Positions 1-8,793 of a stretch of 64,000 nucleotides of DNA are shown here, piece by piece. This DNA comes from Jejuia pallidilutea (lineage in GTDB: Bacteria; Bacteroidota; Bacteroidia; Flavobacteriales; Flavobacteriaceae), in NCBI RefSeq assembly GCF_002973595.1, contig NZ_PVEO01000008.1, forward strand, positions 85,025 to 149,024. The letters are read 5' to 3'. How positions within the stretch are numbered: position 1 is the first letter of the stretch; every line of letters begins with the position of its first letter. The notes beneath the pieces are model-generated. The model saw only the letters and a program-made list of their open reading frames with translations. It was not told the DNA's origin and did no database searches. The translations under genes and the position numbers were made by a program.

Positions 1-581
1 GGCATTACCAAGCCTCTGCTCCCGCCGATTTGTATTTGTTTGGTTGGGTAAATAACGATACTCAAGAAGTTTCAGGTGTTAGTATTCCCGGAGGATTATC
101 TTTTTTAGTAGATCAAGATTTTGAAGCTCCAATAACTGGCTTAAATGCTTTTCCAGAAGAAGATAGGCCAGGGCAGGTTAATGCTGTTTTTCAGTTTTAC
201 CACATTATGGTGTCTATAGGGTTGTTTTTAATAGCATTAACCCTATACGCTAGCTTTTTATGGTGGAAGGGAAAACTATTCGATAAGAAATGGCTCTTAA
301 AGATTTTTGCATTCTCTGTGCTCTTGCCTCAAATAGCTAATCAAGTAGGTTGGTTTGCAGCAGAAATGGGTAGACAACCTTGGATTGTTTATGGTCATTT
401 AAGAACAGATGAAGGCTTCTCGCAAGAGGTGTCTTCTAATCAAATTCTATTTTCACTAATATTATTTTTGGTGGTTTACACAATATTGTTTTTGTTATTT
501 ATATACACTGTAAATAAGAAAATAAAGCATGGGCCTTACGATGAAGCTAAAAACCCGAATGAATTTTTAAAATACGTTTAA
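1..581 (+). CDS. cydA: Cytochrome bd ubiquinol oxidase subunit I (CydA), C-terminal part
   Basis: The reading frame is open to the first base, so the true start lies before the window; 192 C-terminal residues are visible. CydA carries the three haems and the quinol site of the cytochrome bd oxidase, which reduces O2 in the inner membrane with high affinity. The segment has the family hallmark GRQPW inside a Gly-Trp-Phe-Ala-Ala-Glu-Met stretch, and three hydrophobic helices (near bases 200-260, 290-350 and 435-510). cydB follows 10 bp after the stop codon, so both are almost certainly co-transcribed. The N-terminal haem ligands cannot be checked here. Confidence 0.93.
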   Translation, partial: HYQASAPADLYLFGWVNNDTQEVSGVSIPGGLSFLVDQDFEAPITGLNAFPEEDRPGQVNAVFQFYHIMVSIGLFLIALTLYASFLWWKGKLFDKKWLLKIFAFSVLLPQIANQVGWFAAEMGRQPWIVYGHLRTDEGFSQEVSSNQILFSLILFLVVYTILFLLFIYTVNKKIKHGPYDEAKNPNEFLKYV

Positions 582-591
582 TAAAATAACT

Positions 592-1629
592 ATGGAAACT
601 ATCTTAGGATTAGATTACCCAACACTTTGGTATTTAGTAGTAGGCTTATTATTTTCAGGTTATGCTATTTTAGAAGGATTTGATTATGGTGCGGGCGCAT
701 GGCATTTATTTTTAAGAAAAGATTTAAGTCGTCGCATAGCTATTAATGCTATAGGTCCGCTATGGGATGCCAACCAAGTATGGTTAATTATAGGTGGTGG
801 TGCTTTATTTGCAGGGTTTCCAGTAATGTATGCAACTATGTTATCTTCAATGTACGTGCCTTTTATGTTGTTTTTAATGTTGCTAGTGTTGCGTTCTTCA
901 GCAATAAAATTTAGAAGCGCCGAAAAAATGTTATGGTGGCGAAAAACTTGGGATATTATTTATTTTATATCAAATACATTAATAGCTTTTTTATTAGGTG
1001 TTGTTTTAGCTAATATTTTACAGGGTTTTGAGCTGCATGAGAATTTTTCTTATAAGGGTGGAATTTTCTTTTCATTTCTTAGTCCTTATTCTGTTATGGT
1101 TGGTTTTACAACTTTGTCTGTATTCATGACACAGGGTGCTATTTTTTTATTATTGAAAACCGAGGGGCGTTTACATACCAGATTAACCTTTTTGTTAAAA
1201 AGAGGTATGGTTTTATTTCTCATTAGTTTTGCGGTAACCTCTACATATACGTTAACTTTTTTACCAGGAGTAATTAATAAATTTAAAGAAACCCCTATAT
1301 TTTTTATTCTCCCAGTTTTGGCTTTTTTAGCTGTAGCAAATGTACCAAGGCTAGTCTCAAAGAAAAAGTATGCCCATGCACTTGTCTTCTCATCGTTAAC
1401 AATGGCATTTTTATTAATGCTGGTAGCATTTCAATTGTATCCCGTATTAATTCCCTCTACTGTAGACCCTAAATATAGCGTAACTATTTATAATGCCGCA
1501 TCGTCTCAAAAATCATTAGGCATTATGCTAACTATAGTTTTAATAGGCGCACCACTTTTGGCGGGATATTTCTTGTTCTTATATAAAACATTTCATGGCA
1601 AAGTAAAGTTGGATGATACTAGTTATTAA
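592..1629 (+). CDS. cydB: Cytochrome bd ubiquinol oxidase subunit II (CydB)
   Basis: This 345-residue polytopic membrane protein is the second core subunit of cytochrome bd oxidase. Around residues 28-34 it has GFDYGAG, typical of the CydB N-terminus, followed by the NQVWLI and GGALFAGFP stretches of the family; about eight hydrophobic helices are evident. Its length is normal. It starts with ATG 10 bp after cydA and ends 13 bp before a strong hairpin terminator, so the operon appears to stop here. No cydX-like small subunit is visible between cydB and the terminator. Confidence 0.95.
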   Translation: METILGLDYPTLWYLVVGLLFSGYAILEGFDYGAGAWHLFLRKDLSRRIAINAIGPLWDANQVWLIIGGGALFAGFPVMYATMLSSMYVPFMLFLMLLVLRSSAIKFRSAEKMLWWRKTWDIIYFISNTLIAFLLGVVLANILQGFELHENFSYKGGIFFSFLSPYSVMVGFTTLSVFMTQGAIFLLLKTEGRLHTRLTFLLKRGMVLFLISFAVTSTYTLTFLPGVINKFKETPIFFILPVLAFLAVANVPRLVSKKKYAHALVFSSLTMAFLLMLVAFQLYPVLIPSTVDPKYSVTIYNAASSQKSLGIMLTIVLIGAPLLAGYFLFLYKTFHGKVKLDDTSY

Positions 1630-1642
1630 ATAAATTTAAGCT

Positions 1643-1680
1643 AAAAAATAATCAAACACGTTTAAGTTTGATTATTTTTT
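1643..1680 (+). terminator. Intrinsic terminator after cydAB
   Basis: Perfect 15-bp inverted repeat: AAAAAATAATCAAAC at 1643-1657 and its complement at 1666-1680, with an 8-nt loop; the descending arm ends in a run of six T. It begins 13 bp after the cydB stop codon. Confidence 0.85.
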
Positions 1681-1681
1681 G

Positions 1682-1705
1682 TAAATTTGTTAACCAAATG
1701 GTTAA
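1682..1705 (+). promoter_or_regulatory. Promoter -7 box and palindromic operator of the TetR-exporter operon
   Basis: TAAATTTG at 1682-1689 matches the Bacteroidetes -7 element TAnnTTTG. It directly abuts a perfect 7-bp inverted repeat, TTAACCA at 1690-1696 and TGGTTAA at 1699-1705, with a 2-nt spacer. A second, imperfect palindrome (AACC ATAT AGTT) follows at about 1705-1716. A palindrome next to the -7 box and 15 bp before a TetR-family gene is the expected place for an autorepression operator. No clear -33 TTG was found at the usual spacing. Confidence 0.6.
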
Positions 1706-1719
1706 ACCATATAGTTAAT

Positions 1720-2334
1720 ATGAAAAAGACAAAAGACGAAAATACTGAAGAGCAAATATTAAATGCTGCTAAAAACGTGTTTCAGGCCAAAGGAATGGAT
1801 GGTGCGCGTATGCAGGAAATTGCAGATAAAGCAGGGATTAACAAAGCCATGTTACACTACTATTACAGAAATAAGCAATTACTGTTTGAAGCTGTTTTTA
1901 ATAATGCTTTTTCATTGTTGGCACCACAATTAAATACTGTTTTAAATGACAATTCTTCTATTGATGAAAAAATAAAAAACTTTACATCAAACTATATTTC
2001 ATTTATAATTAAGCATCCTTATTTGCCAAATTTTATCATTCAGGAATTAAATAGAAATGAAGATTTTATAATGAAGTTAAAAGAGAATAAAAGTTTTCCA
2101 AACATTGAGAAGTTCAAAAAACAGGTAGATAAAGAGGTTAGGAATGGTTTAATAAAATCCATTAGTGCAGAACAATTATTTATCAATATTATGGCTTTAA
2201 ATATCTTTCCATTTGTTGCAAAACCACTAATCATGGCATTCACAAATACAGATAATGAGCACTACAAACAACTTATGGAAGATCGAAAAACCGAAGTTGC
2301 TAATTTCATTATTAATTCCATAAAGGTTCTCTAA
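1720..2334 (+). CDS. TetR/AcrR family transcriptional regulator
   Basis: 204 residues. The N-terminal helix-turn-helix (about residues 11-57) has the TetR pattern: ILNAA..VF...G, then MQEIADKAGINKAMLHYYY and a following F at the end of the recognition helix region. The C-terminal ligand domain is all-helical and poorly conserved. I chose the ATG at 1720 over an in-frame TTG at 1687 because the longer form would read through the promoter and operator. The gene leads an exporter operon (TolC starts 2 bp after its stop), as E. coli CecR leads ybhGFSR. It probably represses its own operon and is released by an exported compound, which cannot be named from sequence. Confidence 0.88.
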   Translation: MKKTKDENTEEQILNAAKNVFQAKGMDGARMQEIADKAGINKAMLHYYYRNKQLLFEAVFNNAFSLLAPQLNTVLNDNSSIDEKIKNFTSNYISFIIKHPYLPNFIIQELNRNEDFIMKLKENKSFPNIEKFKKQVDKEVRNGLIKSISAEQLFINIMALNIFPFVAKPLIMAFTNTDNEHYKQLMEDRKTEVANFIINSIKVL

Positions 2335-2336
2335 AA

Positions 2337-3587
2337 ATGAAACAACTAATCCTTATTTTTACTATGTTAATGGCGTTACCCAGTATTGCACAACAAAACA
2401 TTACGCTAGAGAAGTGTTACCAATTAGTGAAGGATAATTATCCTTTGGCAAAACAAACTCAATTATTAGATGCCCAAAATAAATTAGAAAAAGAGGTTGT
2501 TTTAACATCTAAATTGCCACAATTTAGTTTAGATGCGCAAGCTACCTATCAATCTGATGTGATTGAAATACCTATTCCTAATACAAATATAGAGCCGCTA
2601 AACAAAGACCAATATCGAGCTACTGTTTCGGTTAATCAATTGATTTATAATGGAGGCGTAATTAACGCTTCTTTAGATTTAAAATCGGCACAGCTTAAAA
2701 CCAAACAAAAACAGGTGGAGGTTAGCTTGTACCAGCTAAAACAGCATATTAATCAACTCTATTTTTCTATTTTATTAGCTCAAGAATCCCAAGAGTTGTT
2801 AAGTGCCAAAAAAGTTCAACTACAAGCCAAATTAAAAGAAGTACAATCGGGTATAACATATGGTACTATTATATCATCTTCTGATAAAGTTTTGGAAGCT
2901 GAATTGTTAAAAATAAATCAACAATCCCAAGAATTACTTAGCAATAAAGAGGTACTTATTGAAACGCTTTCTAGCCTAATCCATCAGCCATTAAATATTT
3001 CTACACAATTTCAAAAACCATTGTTAGAAATCAATATACAAACCGATTTGGTACGTCCGGAACTGGATTTGTTTCAACTTAAAAAAGAGGAAATTACAAC
3101 TTCAGAAAGTTTACTGTCTAAACAAAACGCACCAAAATTATTAGGTTTTGCCATAGGCGGTTATGGTAATCCTGGGTTAAATATGCTAGATAATTCATTT
3201 CAAACATTTTACACGGTAGGTGTTAAGTTAAATTGGAATATTTTTAACTGGAACTCGATTAAAAAACAACGACAATCTTTAGCCATAAATAAAGATGTTT
3301 TAGAGACCCAAGCTGAAACATTTAAGCTAAATACAAACATTGAGCTAAACCAACAACAAAAGGAAATTAACAAAATAGAGGGATTTATCATTTCCGATTT
3401 AGAAATAATAAACCTTAGAAAAGCAGTGTTGCAAACTGCAGACTCCCAACTTAAAAATGGTGTTATTACTTCTTCAGCCTACATTACCGAACTTACCAAT
3501 TTATATGAAGATGAAAACACTTTACTAAAACATAAAATTCAGCTACAACTAGCAAAAGCAAACTATAATATTATAAAAGGACAATAA
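2337..3587 (+). CDS. TolC-family outer membrane efflux protein
   Basis: 416 residues with a Sec signal peptide (hydrophobic core at residues 4-16, cleavage likely after IAQ near residue 19). The rest is the long alternating helical and beta pattern of TolC proteins, including a VNQLIYNGG strand segment around residue 100. TolC trimers form the outer-membrane and periplasmic exit duct of tripartite pumps. It lies 2 bp after the tetR stop codon and 11 bp before the adaptor gene, so it likely serves the ABC exporter encoded next. E. coli ybhGFSR lacks an adjacent tolC, so this operon is more self-contained. Confidence 0.9.
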   Translation: MKQLILIFTMLMALPSIAQQNITLEKCYQLVKDNYPLAKQTQLLDAQNKLEKEVVLTSKLPQFSLDAQATYQSDVIEIPIPNTNIEPLNKDQYRATVSVNQLIYNGGVINASLDLKSAQLKTKQKQVEVSLYQLKQHINQLYFSILLAQESQELLSAKKVQLQAKLKEVQSGITYGTIISSSDKVLEAELLKINQQSQELLSNKEVLIETLSSLIHQPLNISTQFQKPLLEINIQTDLVRPELDLFQLKKEEITTSESLLSKQNAPKLLGFAIGGYGNPGLNMLDNSFQTFYTVGVKLNWNIFNWNSIKKQRQSLAINKDVLETQAETFKLNTNIELNQQQKEINKIEGFIISDLEIINLRKAVLQTADSQLKNGVITSSAYITELTNLYEDENTLLKHKIQLQLAKANYNIIKGQ

Positions 3588-3598
3588 CGATTTAAAAA

Positions 3599-4492
3599 AT
3601 GAAAAACTTCACATACATTGTAATAATAAGCATTATGGCTTACAGCTTAATTTCTTGTGGCAATAACGGCGAAAAAGCCAATGGTTATGGAAATTTTGAA
3701 GCGACCGAAATTACCATTTCAGCCGAAAATAACGGTAAGTTAATGCAGTTTAGCCTAGATGAAGGGCAAGTGCTAAAAACAAACCAATTTATTGGCTATA
3801 TCGATACTATTCCGTTGTTTTTAAAACGAGAGCAATTAAAAGTATCTAAAGCAGTTATTAGTTCAAAATCCAAAGGTGTGTTGTCACAAATTGCAGTGTT
3901 AAATTCTAAATTAAAAATGGCAAAAACCAACAAGGAAAGAGTTGTAAACTTAATTAAGGACAATGCTGCAACCCAAAAACAACTAGATGATATTACAGGC
4001 GAAATAGATGTTATAAAAAACCAAATTAGAAGTGTTGAAATACAAAATGCACCTGTTGTTAATGAGTTAAAATCTATAGATGTACAACTAAAACAAATAG
4101 ACGACCAAATTCAGAAAAGTAAAATTATAAATCCAGAAAACGGAACGGTTTTAACCAAATATGCAGAACCAAACGAGATTACTGCATTTGGAAAACCATT
4201 GTACAAAATAGCCAATTTAAATACCATGCAATTGCGGGTTTATATTAGTGAAACTCAATTGGCCAACATAAAGATAGGGCAAGAGGTTACTGTTAAAATT
4301 GACGATGCTGAAACGATGAAATCTTACCAAGGCACTGTATCTTGGATAGCTTCGGAAGCAGAGTTTACACCCAAAATAATACAGACCAAAGAAGAACGTG
4401 TGGCATTGGTATATGCTGTAAAAATAGATGTAAAAAATGATGGAAGCTTAAAAATAGGCATGCCTGCAGAAATGTGGCTAACACGTAAATAA
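3599..4492 (+). CDS. HlyD/YbhG-type periplasmic adaptor lipoprotein
   Basis: 297 residues. The N-terminus is a lipoprotein signal with a lipobox-like LISC and acylatable Cys20. It is followed by a split biotinyl-lipoyl domain (about residues 35-70 and 180-200), a coiled-coil hairpin between them, and a beta-barrel (about 205-290). Membrane fusion proteins of this kind bridge the inner-membrane ABC transporter to TolC. The stop codon overlaps the ATG of the ATPase gene (TAATG), which suggests translational coupling. In position and length it corresponds to E. coli YbhG. Confidence 0.88.
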   Translation: MKNFTYIVIISIMAYSLISCGNNGEKANGYGNFEATEITISAENNGKLMQFSLDEGQVLKTNQFIGYIDTIPLFLKREQLKVSKAVISSKSKGVLSQIAVLNSKLKMAKTNKERVVNLIKDNAATQKQLDDITGEIDVIKNQIRSVEIQNAPVVNELKSIDVQLKQIDDQIQKSKIINPENGTVLTKYAEPNEITAFGKPLYKIANLNTMQLRVYISETQLANIKIGQEVTVKIDDAETMKSYQGTVSWIASEAEFTPKIIQTKEERVALVYAVKIDVKNDGSLKIGMPAEMWLTRK

Positions 4493-5394
4493 TGAGCATT
4501 AATATTTCTAACATATCAAAATCATACAAAAAAGTAAAAGCCTTACAAAATATTTCCTTTAAGGTAGAAACAGGCGAGCTTTTTGGACTTATAGGACCTG
4601 ATGGTGCGGGAAAAACAACGTTGTTCAGAATTTTAACCACACTTTTAATTGCCAATAAGGGTACAGCCAAAGTTGCTGGTTTTGATGTGGTTTCAGATTA
4701 TAAAAACATTAGAAATAGTGTTGGCTATATGCCTGGGAAATTTTCGCTGTACCAAGATTTAACCATAGAAGAAAACCTTGAGTTTTTTGCTACAATATTT
4801 GGAACAACCGTTGAAGAAAACTACGATTTAATCAAGGACATCTACATGCAAATAGAACCTTTTAAAACTAGAAGAGCTGGTAAATTATCAGGAGGAATGA
4901 AACAAAAATTAGCGTTGTGCTGTGCCCTAATCCATAAACCTAAAGTATTGTTTTTAGACGAGCCAACAACTGGCGTAGATCCCGTTTCTAGAAAAGAATT
5001 TTGGGAAATGCTAAAACGACTGCAACAAAAAAATATTACCATTTTAGTATCTACACCTTATATGGACGAAGCCGCTTTATGCGATAGAATTGCCCTTATT
5101 CAAAACGGAAAAATACTAGAAATTGATACACCAGAAGCTATTGTAAAACATAATCCAAATCAAATTTATAATGTAAGTGCAGATAATATGTATAAGCTCA
5201 TCAATAGTTTAAAAACTTATAAGCACAACCATAGCGTGTACCCTTTTGGCGAGTTTGTACATTATACAGACCGTAGAACAGATTTTAACCCTAAAGCGTT
5301 AAAAGTGTATTTAGAATCTCAAAATTTATCAAACATACACATTAATAAAACTGTAGCAACTATTGAGGATACCTTTATGGAATTGGCGAAATAA
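4492..5394 (+). CDS. ABC transporter ATP-binding protein, equivalent to the N-terminal half of YbhF
   Basis: 300 residues. Walker A GPDGAGKTT is at 35-43, a canonical signature LSGGMKQ at 132-138, and Walker B with LDEP at 151-158. The H-loop histidine is replaced: the segment reads STPYMDEA, with Pro189 where His is expected. A C-terminal extension of about 85 residues resembles the linker between the two halves of YbhF. Together with the next gene it should form a heterodimeric ATPase with one good and one degenerate site, as in E. coli YbhF, where both halves are on one chain. It drives the ABC-2 permeases encoded downstream. Confidence 0.9.
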   Translation: MSINISNISKSYKKVKALQNISFKVETGELFGLIGPDGAGKTTLFRILTTLLIANKGTAKVAGFDVVSDYKNIRNSVGYMPGKFSLYQDLTIEENLEFFATIFGTTVEENYDLIKDIYMQIEPFKTRRAGKLSGGMKQKLALCCALIHKPKVLFLDEPTTGVDPVSRKEFWEMLKRLQQKNITILVSTPYMDEAALCDRIALIQNGKILEIDTPEAIVKHNPNQIYNVSADNMYKLINSLKTYKHNHSVYPFGEFVHYTDRRTDFNPKALKVYLESQNLSNIHINKTVATIEDTFMELAK

Positions 5395-5402
5395 AAACCA
5401 GA

Positions 5403-5429
5403 CCTAACAGGTTTTATAAACCTTGTAGC
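5403..5429. repeat. Dispersed palindrome, family 1 (diverged copy)
   Basis: CCTAACAGGTTTT followed by an AAACCTTGTAG arm lies between the two ATPase genes. It is a diverged relative of the elements at 7422-7449, 13781-13807, 17382-17408 and 45304-45330. All are intergenic and share GGTTT near the centre and TTGTAG at the right end. Confidence 0.6.
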
Positions 5430-5443
5430 TGTAAACATCAAAG

Positions 5444-6172
5444 ATGAATAAAAACAAAGTTATACAAGTAGAAGAATTAACCAAAATGTTTGGTGATTTT
5501 GCAGCTGTAAATGCTATTACATTTAACGTTGAAAAAGGCGAAATATTTGGATTTCTTGGTGCAAACGGAGCAGGAAAAACCACTGCTATGAAAATGTTGA
5601 TAGGCATTTCTAAACCAACCTCTGGAAAAGCAGCGGTTGCTGGATATGATGTTTTTACTAATGCCGAAGACATTAAAAAAAGTATTGGCTATATGAGCCA
5701 GAAATTTGCCTTGTACGACGATTTAACGGTAAAAGAAAACATTACCTTTTTTGGAGGGATATATGGGCTATCTAGAAAACAGATTAAAGAAAAGTCAAAA
5801 GTTTTAATAGAAGAATTAGGTTTAGAAAACGTAGCTAACAAACTCGTTGGCGCATTACCACTAGGTTGGAAACAAAAACTATCCTTTTCGGTAGCCTTAC
5901 TTCACGATCCAAAAATTGTGTTTTTAGATGAGCCAACAGGAGGTGTAGACCCTATTACTAGGCGTCAGTTTTGGGAAATGATTTATAAAGCTGCCCACAA
6001 TGGTACAACGGTATTTGTTACTACGCACTATATGGATGAAGCAGAATATTGCGATCGTGTTTCCATAATGGTTAACGGTAAAATAGAAGCATTGAACACA
6101 CCAAAAAAACTTAAAGAATATTTTAAAGTAGATAATATGAATGATGTGTTTTTAAAATTGGCAAGAGAATGA
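5444..6172 (+). CDS. ABC transporter ATP-binding protein, equivalent to the C-terminal half of YbhF
   Basis: 242 residues. Walker A GANGAGKTT is at 39-47, Walker B with LDEP at 157-164 and an intact H-loop His195 (TTHYMDEA). The signature motif is degenerate: LPLGWKQ at 138-144 in place of LSGGxxQ. The defect is complementary to that of the upstream ATPase, so in a heterodimer one composite site would have all consensus motifs and the other would lack both an H-loop His and a normal signature. The same asymmetry exists in E. coli YbhF, which supports orthology. It starts 49 bp after the first ATPase gene. Confidence 0.9.
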   Translation: MNKNKVIQVEELTKMFGDFAAVNAITFNVEKGEIFGFLGANGAGKTTAMKMLIGISKPTSGKAAVAGYDVFTNAEDIKKSIGYMSQKFALYDDLTVKENITFFGGIYGLSRKQIKEKSKVLIEELGLENVANKLVGALPLGWKQKLSFSVALLHDPKIVFLDEPTGGVDPITRRQFWEMIYKAAHNGTTVFVTTHYMDEAEYCDRVSIMVNGKIEALNTPKKLKEYFKVDNMNDVFLKLARE

Positions 6173-6279
6173 AAAAGAGTTTTCAGTTACAGTCACAGTT
6201 TACAATTTTAAAAAACTTTGAGCATCTCTGTGTAACAGAAAAAACTTATTAAAATAAAAAAGATTACTAATTTAAAAGA

Positions 6280-6297
6280 TTCCTGCCTTCGCAGGAA
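6280..6297. repeat. Start-proximal hairpin, family 2
   Basis: TTCCTGCCTTCGCAGGAA: perfect 7-bp arms around a CTTC loop. It ends 6 nt before the start codon of the permease gene at 6304. Related 18-nt hairpins precede the genes at 45389 and 46057, and a long-loop relative precedes 7518. Confidence 0.7.
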
Positions 6298-6303
6298 CAT
6301 GAG

Positions 6304-7410
6304 ATGAAAAGATTCATAGGTTTTATAAAAAAAGAATTTTACCATATTTTTAGGGATAGACGCTCCTTGTTTATTCTTTTCGGTATGCCTATTGCGCAAA
6401 TTATGCTCTTTGGTTTTGCTATTACCAACGAGATCAATAATGTAGATATCGCAATCTTAGACCATTCAAAAGATGCTACAACAGAAGCGATTATCAATAA
6501 AATTTCAGCATCAACATATTTCAGCATCAATGAGGTTATAACAAAAGAATCTGATATCGAAACCATCTTTAAAAAAGGGAAAATTAAAGCTGTTTTAAAT
6601 TTTGAGAAAGATTTTAGTAAAAATCTCATTAAAGAGCATAATGCAACACTACAGATTATTACCGATGCAACAGATCCAAATACTGCAAATACCATAAGTA
6701 ATTACATAAATGCCATACTTCAGCAATATCAAAAAGAATTAAACAAAGACGTTAAATTGGCTTATCAAATTATACCACAAACGCGTATGGTCTATAATCG
6801 CGAGTTAAAGAGTGTATATATGTTTGTACCTGGTGTAATGACCATAATTTTAATGTTAGTCTCTGCTATGATGACGTCTATTTCCATTACACGCGAAAAG
6901 GAATTAGGAACTATGGAAATCCTTTTGGTTTCGCCGTTAAAACCCTTTCAGGTAATTGTTGGTAAAGTGTTTCCGTATATTTTCCTTTCCATTATCAATG
7001 CAGTGGTTATTGTAATGCTTAGCATTTTCATTTTTAAAATGCCAGTTCAGGGAAGCCTTTTTTTATTGGCTTTAGAAAGTATATTGTTTATTGTAAGTGC
7101 GTTGGCTTTGGGTATTTTAATTTCAACCATTTCGGCTACTCAACAAACCGCTATGATGATTTCCTTAATGGGCTTAATGCTTCCAGTTATTTTGCTTTCG
7201 GGTTTTATTTTTCCTATTTCTAGTATGCCTTTACCATTACAGATTATTAGCAATATTATTCCTGCTAAATGGTTTGTAATCATTATTAAAGGAATTATGC
7301 TAAAAGGTGTTGGTCTTCAATTTATATGGAAGGAAACTTTGATTTTAGTAGGTATGACGGTCTTTTTTATTGCCTTGAGTGTCAAGAAGTATAAAATAAG
7401 ACTGGAGTAA
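6304..7410 (+). CDS. ABC-2 type permease (YbhS-like)
   Basis: 368 residues. The first transmembrane helix is at about residues 19-38, followed by a large extracytoplasmic domain (about 45-170) and five further helices in the C-terminal half. The TREKELGTMEILLVSPL motif before the third helix is characteristic of ABC-2 permeases of the YbhS/YbhR/YhhJ group. It should pair with the downstream permease to form the membrane channel powered by the two ATPases. The upstream 131 bp hold a hairpin just before the ATG and a decayed CAGT-rich stretch (about 6180-6200). Confidence 0.9.
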   Translation: MKRFIGFIKKEFYHIFRDRRSLFILFGMPIAQIMLFGFAITNEINNVDIAILDHSKDATTEAIINKISASTYFSINEVITKESDIETIFKKGKIKAVLNFEKDFSKNLIKEHNATLQIITDATDPNTANTISNYINAILQQYQKELNKDVKLAYQIIPQTRMVYNRELKSVYMFVPGVMTIILMLVSAMMTSISITREKELGTMEILLVSPLKPFQVIVGKVFPYIFLSIINAVVIVMLSIFIFKMPVQGSLFLLALESILFIVSALALGILISTISATQQTAMMISLMGLMLPVILLSGFIFPISSMPLPLQIISNIIPAKWFVIIIKGIMLKGVGLQFIWKETLILVGMTVFFIALSVKKYKIRLE

Positions 7411-7421
7411 AAAATAATTAT

Positions 7422-7449
7422 CCTGCAAGGTTTTAAAAAACCTTGTAGG
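7422..7449. repeat. Dispersed palindrome, family 1 (best copy)
   Basis: Arms CCTGCAAGGTTTT (7422-7434) and AAAACCTTGTAGG (7437-7449) pair at 12 of 13 positions, the exception being a G-T wobble. It starts 11 bp after the stop codon of the first permease gene and could act as a transcript 3' structure, although no T-run follows. Confidence 0.75.
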
Positions 7450-7470
7450 GATCAATAAAAAATAAAGAGA

Positions 7471-7512
7471 TTCCCACTAAAGTTTATCTTGAGTGGAGTC
7501 CAAAGGTGGGAA
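7471..7512. repeat. Start-proximal inverted repeat with long loop, family 2
   Basis: TTCCCAC at 7471-7477 is the exact complement of GTGGGAA at 7506-7512, separated by 28 nt. The right arm ends 5 nt before the ATG at 7518. The loop holds a CTTGAGTGGAGTCCAAAGG-type stretch that resembles repeats common between flavobacterial genes. Confidence 0.55.
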
Positions 7513-7517
7513 ATGAT

Positions 7518-8639
7518 ATGAAAACAATATTATATATCGTACAAAAGGAATTCAAGCAAATCTTTAGAAATAAAGGCATGCTACCTATCATTTTTGTATT
7601 GCCGTTATTACAACTTGTAATATTATCTAATGCAGCTACTTTTGAAGTAAAAAATATAAAATTTGGCTATGTGGATAATGACCGTACAACTACTTCTAGA
7701 GCTTTAACTGAAAAATTTACTGCCTCAACCTATTTTAATGTACTCACCAATTTTACTTCATTAAACAAAGCAAGTGCAGCAATGTTAAAAGGGGAAATAG
7801 ATGTGGTTTTAGAAATTCCTAACCATTTTGAGCGTGATTTACAAAAAGAAAAATATAACAATTTAGGCGTTACTATAAATGCTATAGATGGAGCTGCTGC
7901 AGGTGTAGAAAACGTCTATATAACACAGATTATTCAACGTTTTAATCAAAACTTAAAAGTAAATTTAGTACAGATTCCAGATCAACAAATTCAACCAATA
8001 AACATAAAAACCATTCCCTTGTTCTGGTATAACGAAACCTTAAATTACAAAACTTTTATGGTACCAGGTATATTGGTGTTATTGGTTACTATGATTACAT
8101 TGTTTTTATCTGGAATGAATATTGTTCGCGAAAAGGAAATTGGCACTTTAGAGCAAATAAATGTTACACCAATTAAAAAGAGCCAATTCATTGTGGGTAA
8201 GCTGTTTCCGTTTTGGGTTATTGGTATAGGCCTGTTAACCATAGGCTTAATACTTGCAAAAGTTATTTTTAACATCCCAATGATAGGCAGTTTACTACTC
8301 ATGTATTTATACACGTCCATCTATATTTTTGTGGTCTTAGGCATAGGGTTATTTATTTCTAATTTTACGGAAACACAACAACAAGCTATGTTTATTTCGT
8401 GGTTTTTTGTTGTTGTTTTTATTTTAATGAGTGGACTATTTACACCAATTGAAAGCATGCCAAAATGGGCGCAACTGATTACGGAATTTAATCCAATAAA
8501 ATATTTTGTAGAAGTAATGCGTATGGTAATGCTTAAAGGGTCTGGATTTTTAGACATACTTCCACAACTTTTAAAAACAGCGCTTTATGCTTTTGTAATA
8601 AATGGATTAGCAGTGTGGAGTTACAAGAAAACAAATTGA
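7518..8639 (+). CDS. ABC-2 type permease (YbhR-like)
   Basis: 373 residues from the ATG at 7518; an upstream in-frame GTG at 7506 lies inside a repeat arm and is less likely. The topology matches the preceding permease: one N-terminal helix, an extracytoplasmic domain of about 130 residues, then five helices, with VREKEIGTLEQINVTPIK before the third helix. It is the last gene of the tetR-tolC-hlyD-ABC-ABC-permease-permease operon. YbhFSR-type exporters are linked to efflux of drugs and cations, but the substrate here is unknown. Confidence 0.9.
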   Translation: MKTILYIVQKEFKQIFRNKGMLPIIFVLPLLQLVILSNAATFEVKNIKFGYVDNDRTTTSRALTEKFTASTYFNVLTNFTSLNKASAAMLKGEIDVVLEIPNHFERDLQKEKYNNLGVTINAIDGAAAGVENVYITQIIQRFNQNLKVNLVQIPDQQIQPINIKTIPLFWYNETLNYKTFMVPGILVLLVTMITLFLSGMNIVREKEIGTLEQINVTPIKKSQFIVGKLFPFWVIGIGLLTIGLILAKVIFNIPMIGSLLLMYLYTSIYIFVVLGIGLFISNFTETQQQAMFISWFFVVVFILMSGLFTPIESMPKWAQLITEFNPIKYFVEVMRMVMLKGSGFLDILPQLLKTALYAFVINGLAVWSYKKTN

Positions 8640-8648
8640 ATGGGTTGT

Positions 8649-8692
8649 GTAACATTGGTTACTGTTTAACTACTTAAAAAGTATAATCTTTA
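8649..8692 (+). promoter_or_regulatory. Crp/Fnr-type palindrome upstream of sqr
   Basis: GTAACATTGGTTAC at 8649-8662 is a perfect GTAAC-N4-GTTAC palindrome. At 29.5 bp from its centre lies AATCTTTA (8685-8692), only a weak match to the -7 box TAnnTTTG. The same palindrome precedes three other transcription units in this window with better boxes. The distance to the sqr start codon is 131 bp. Confidence 0.6.
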
Positions 8693-8793
8693 TGTTGTGG
8701 ATAAGGTGTACTTATAAAAAGTTTGTCAAATTGATGAATATCATTTTTCAATACTGTTTATTCATATAAATTCACAAAACCAAATCATAACAA

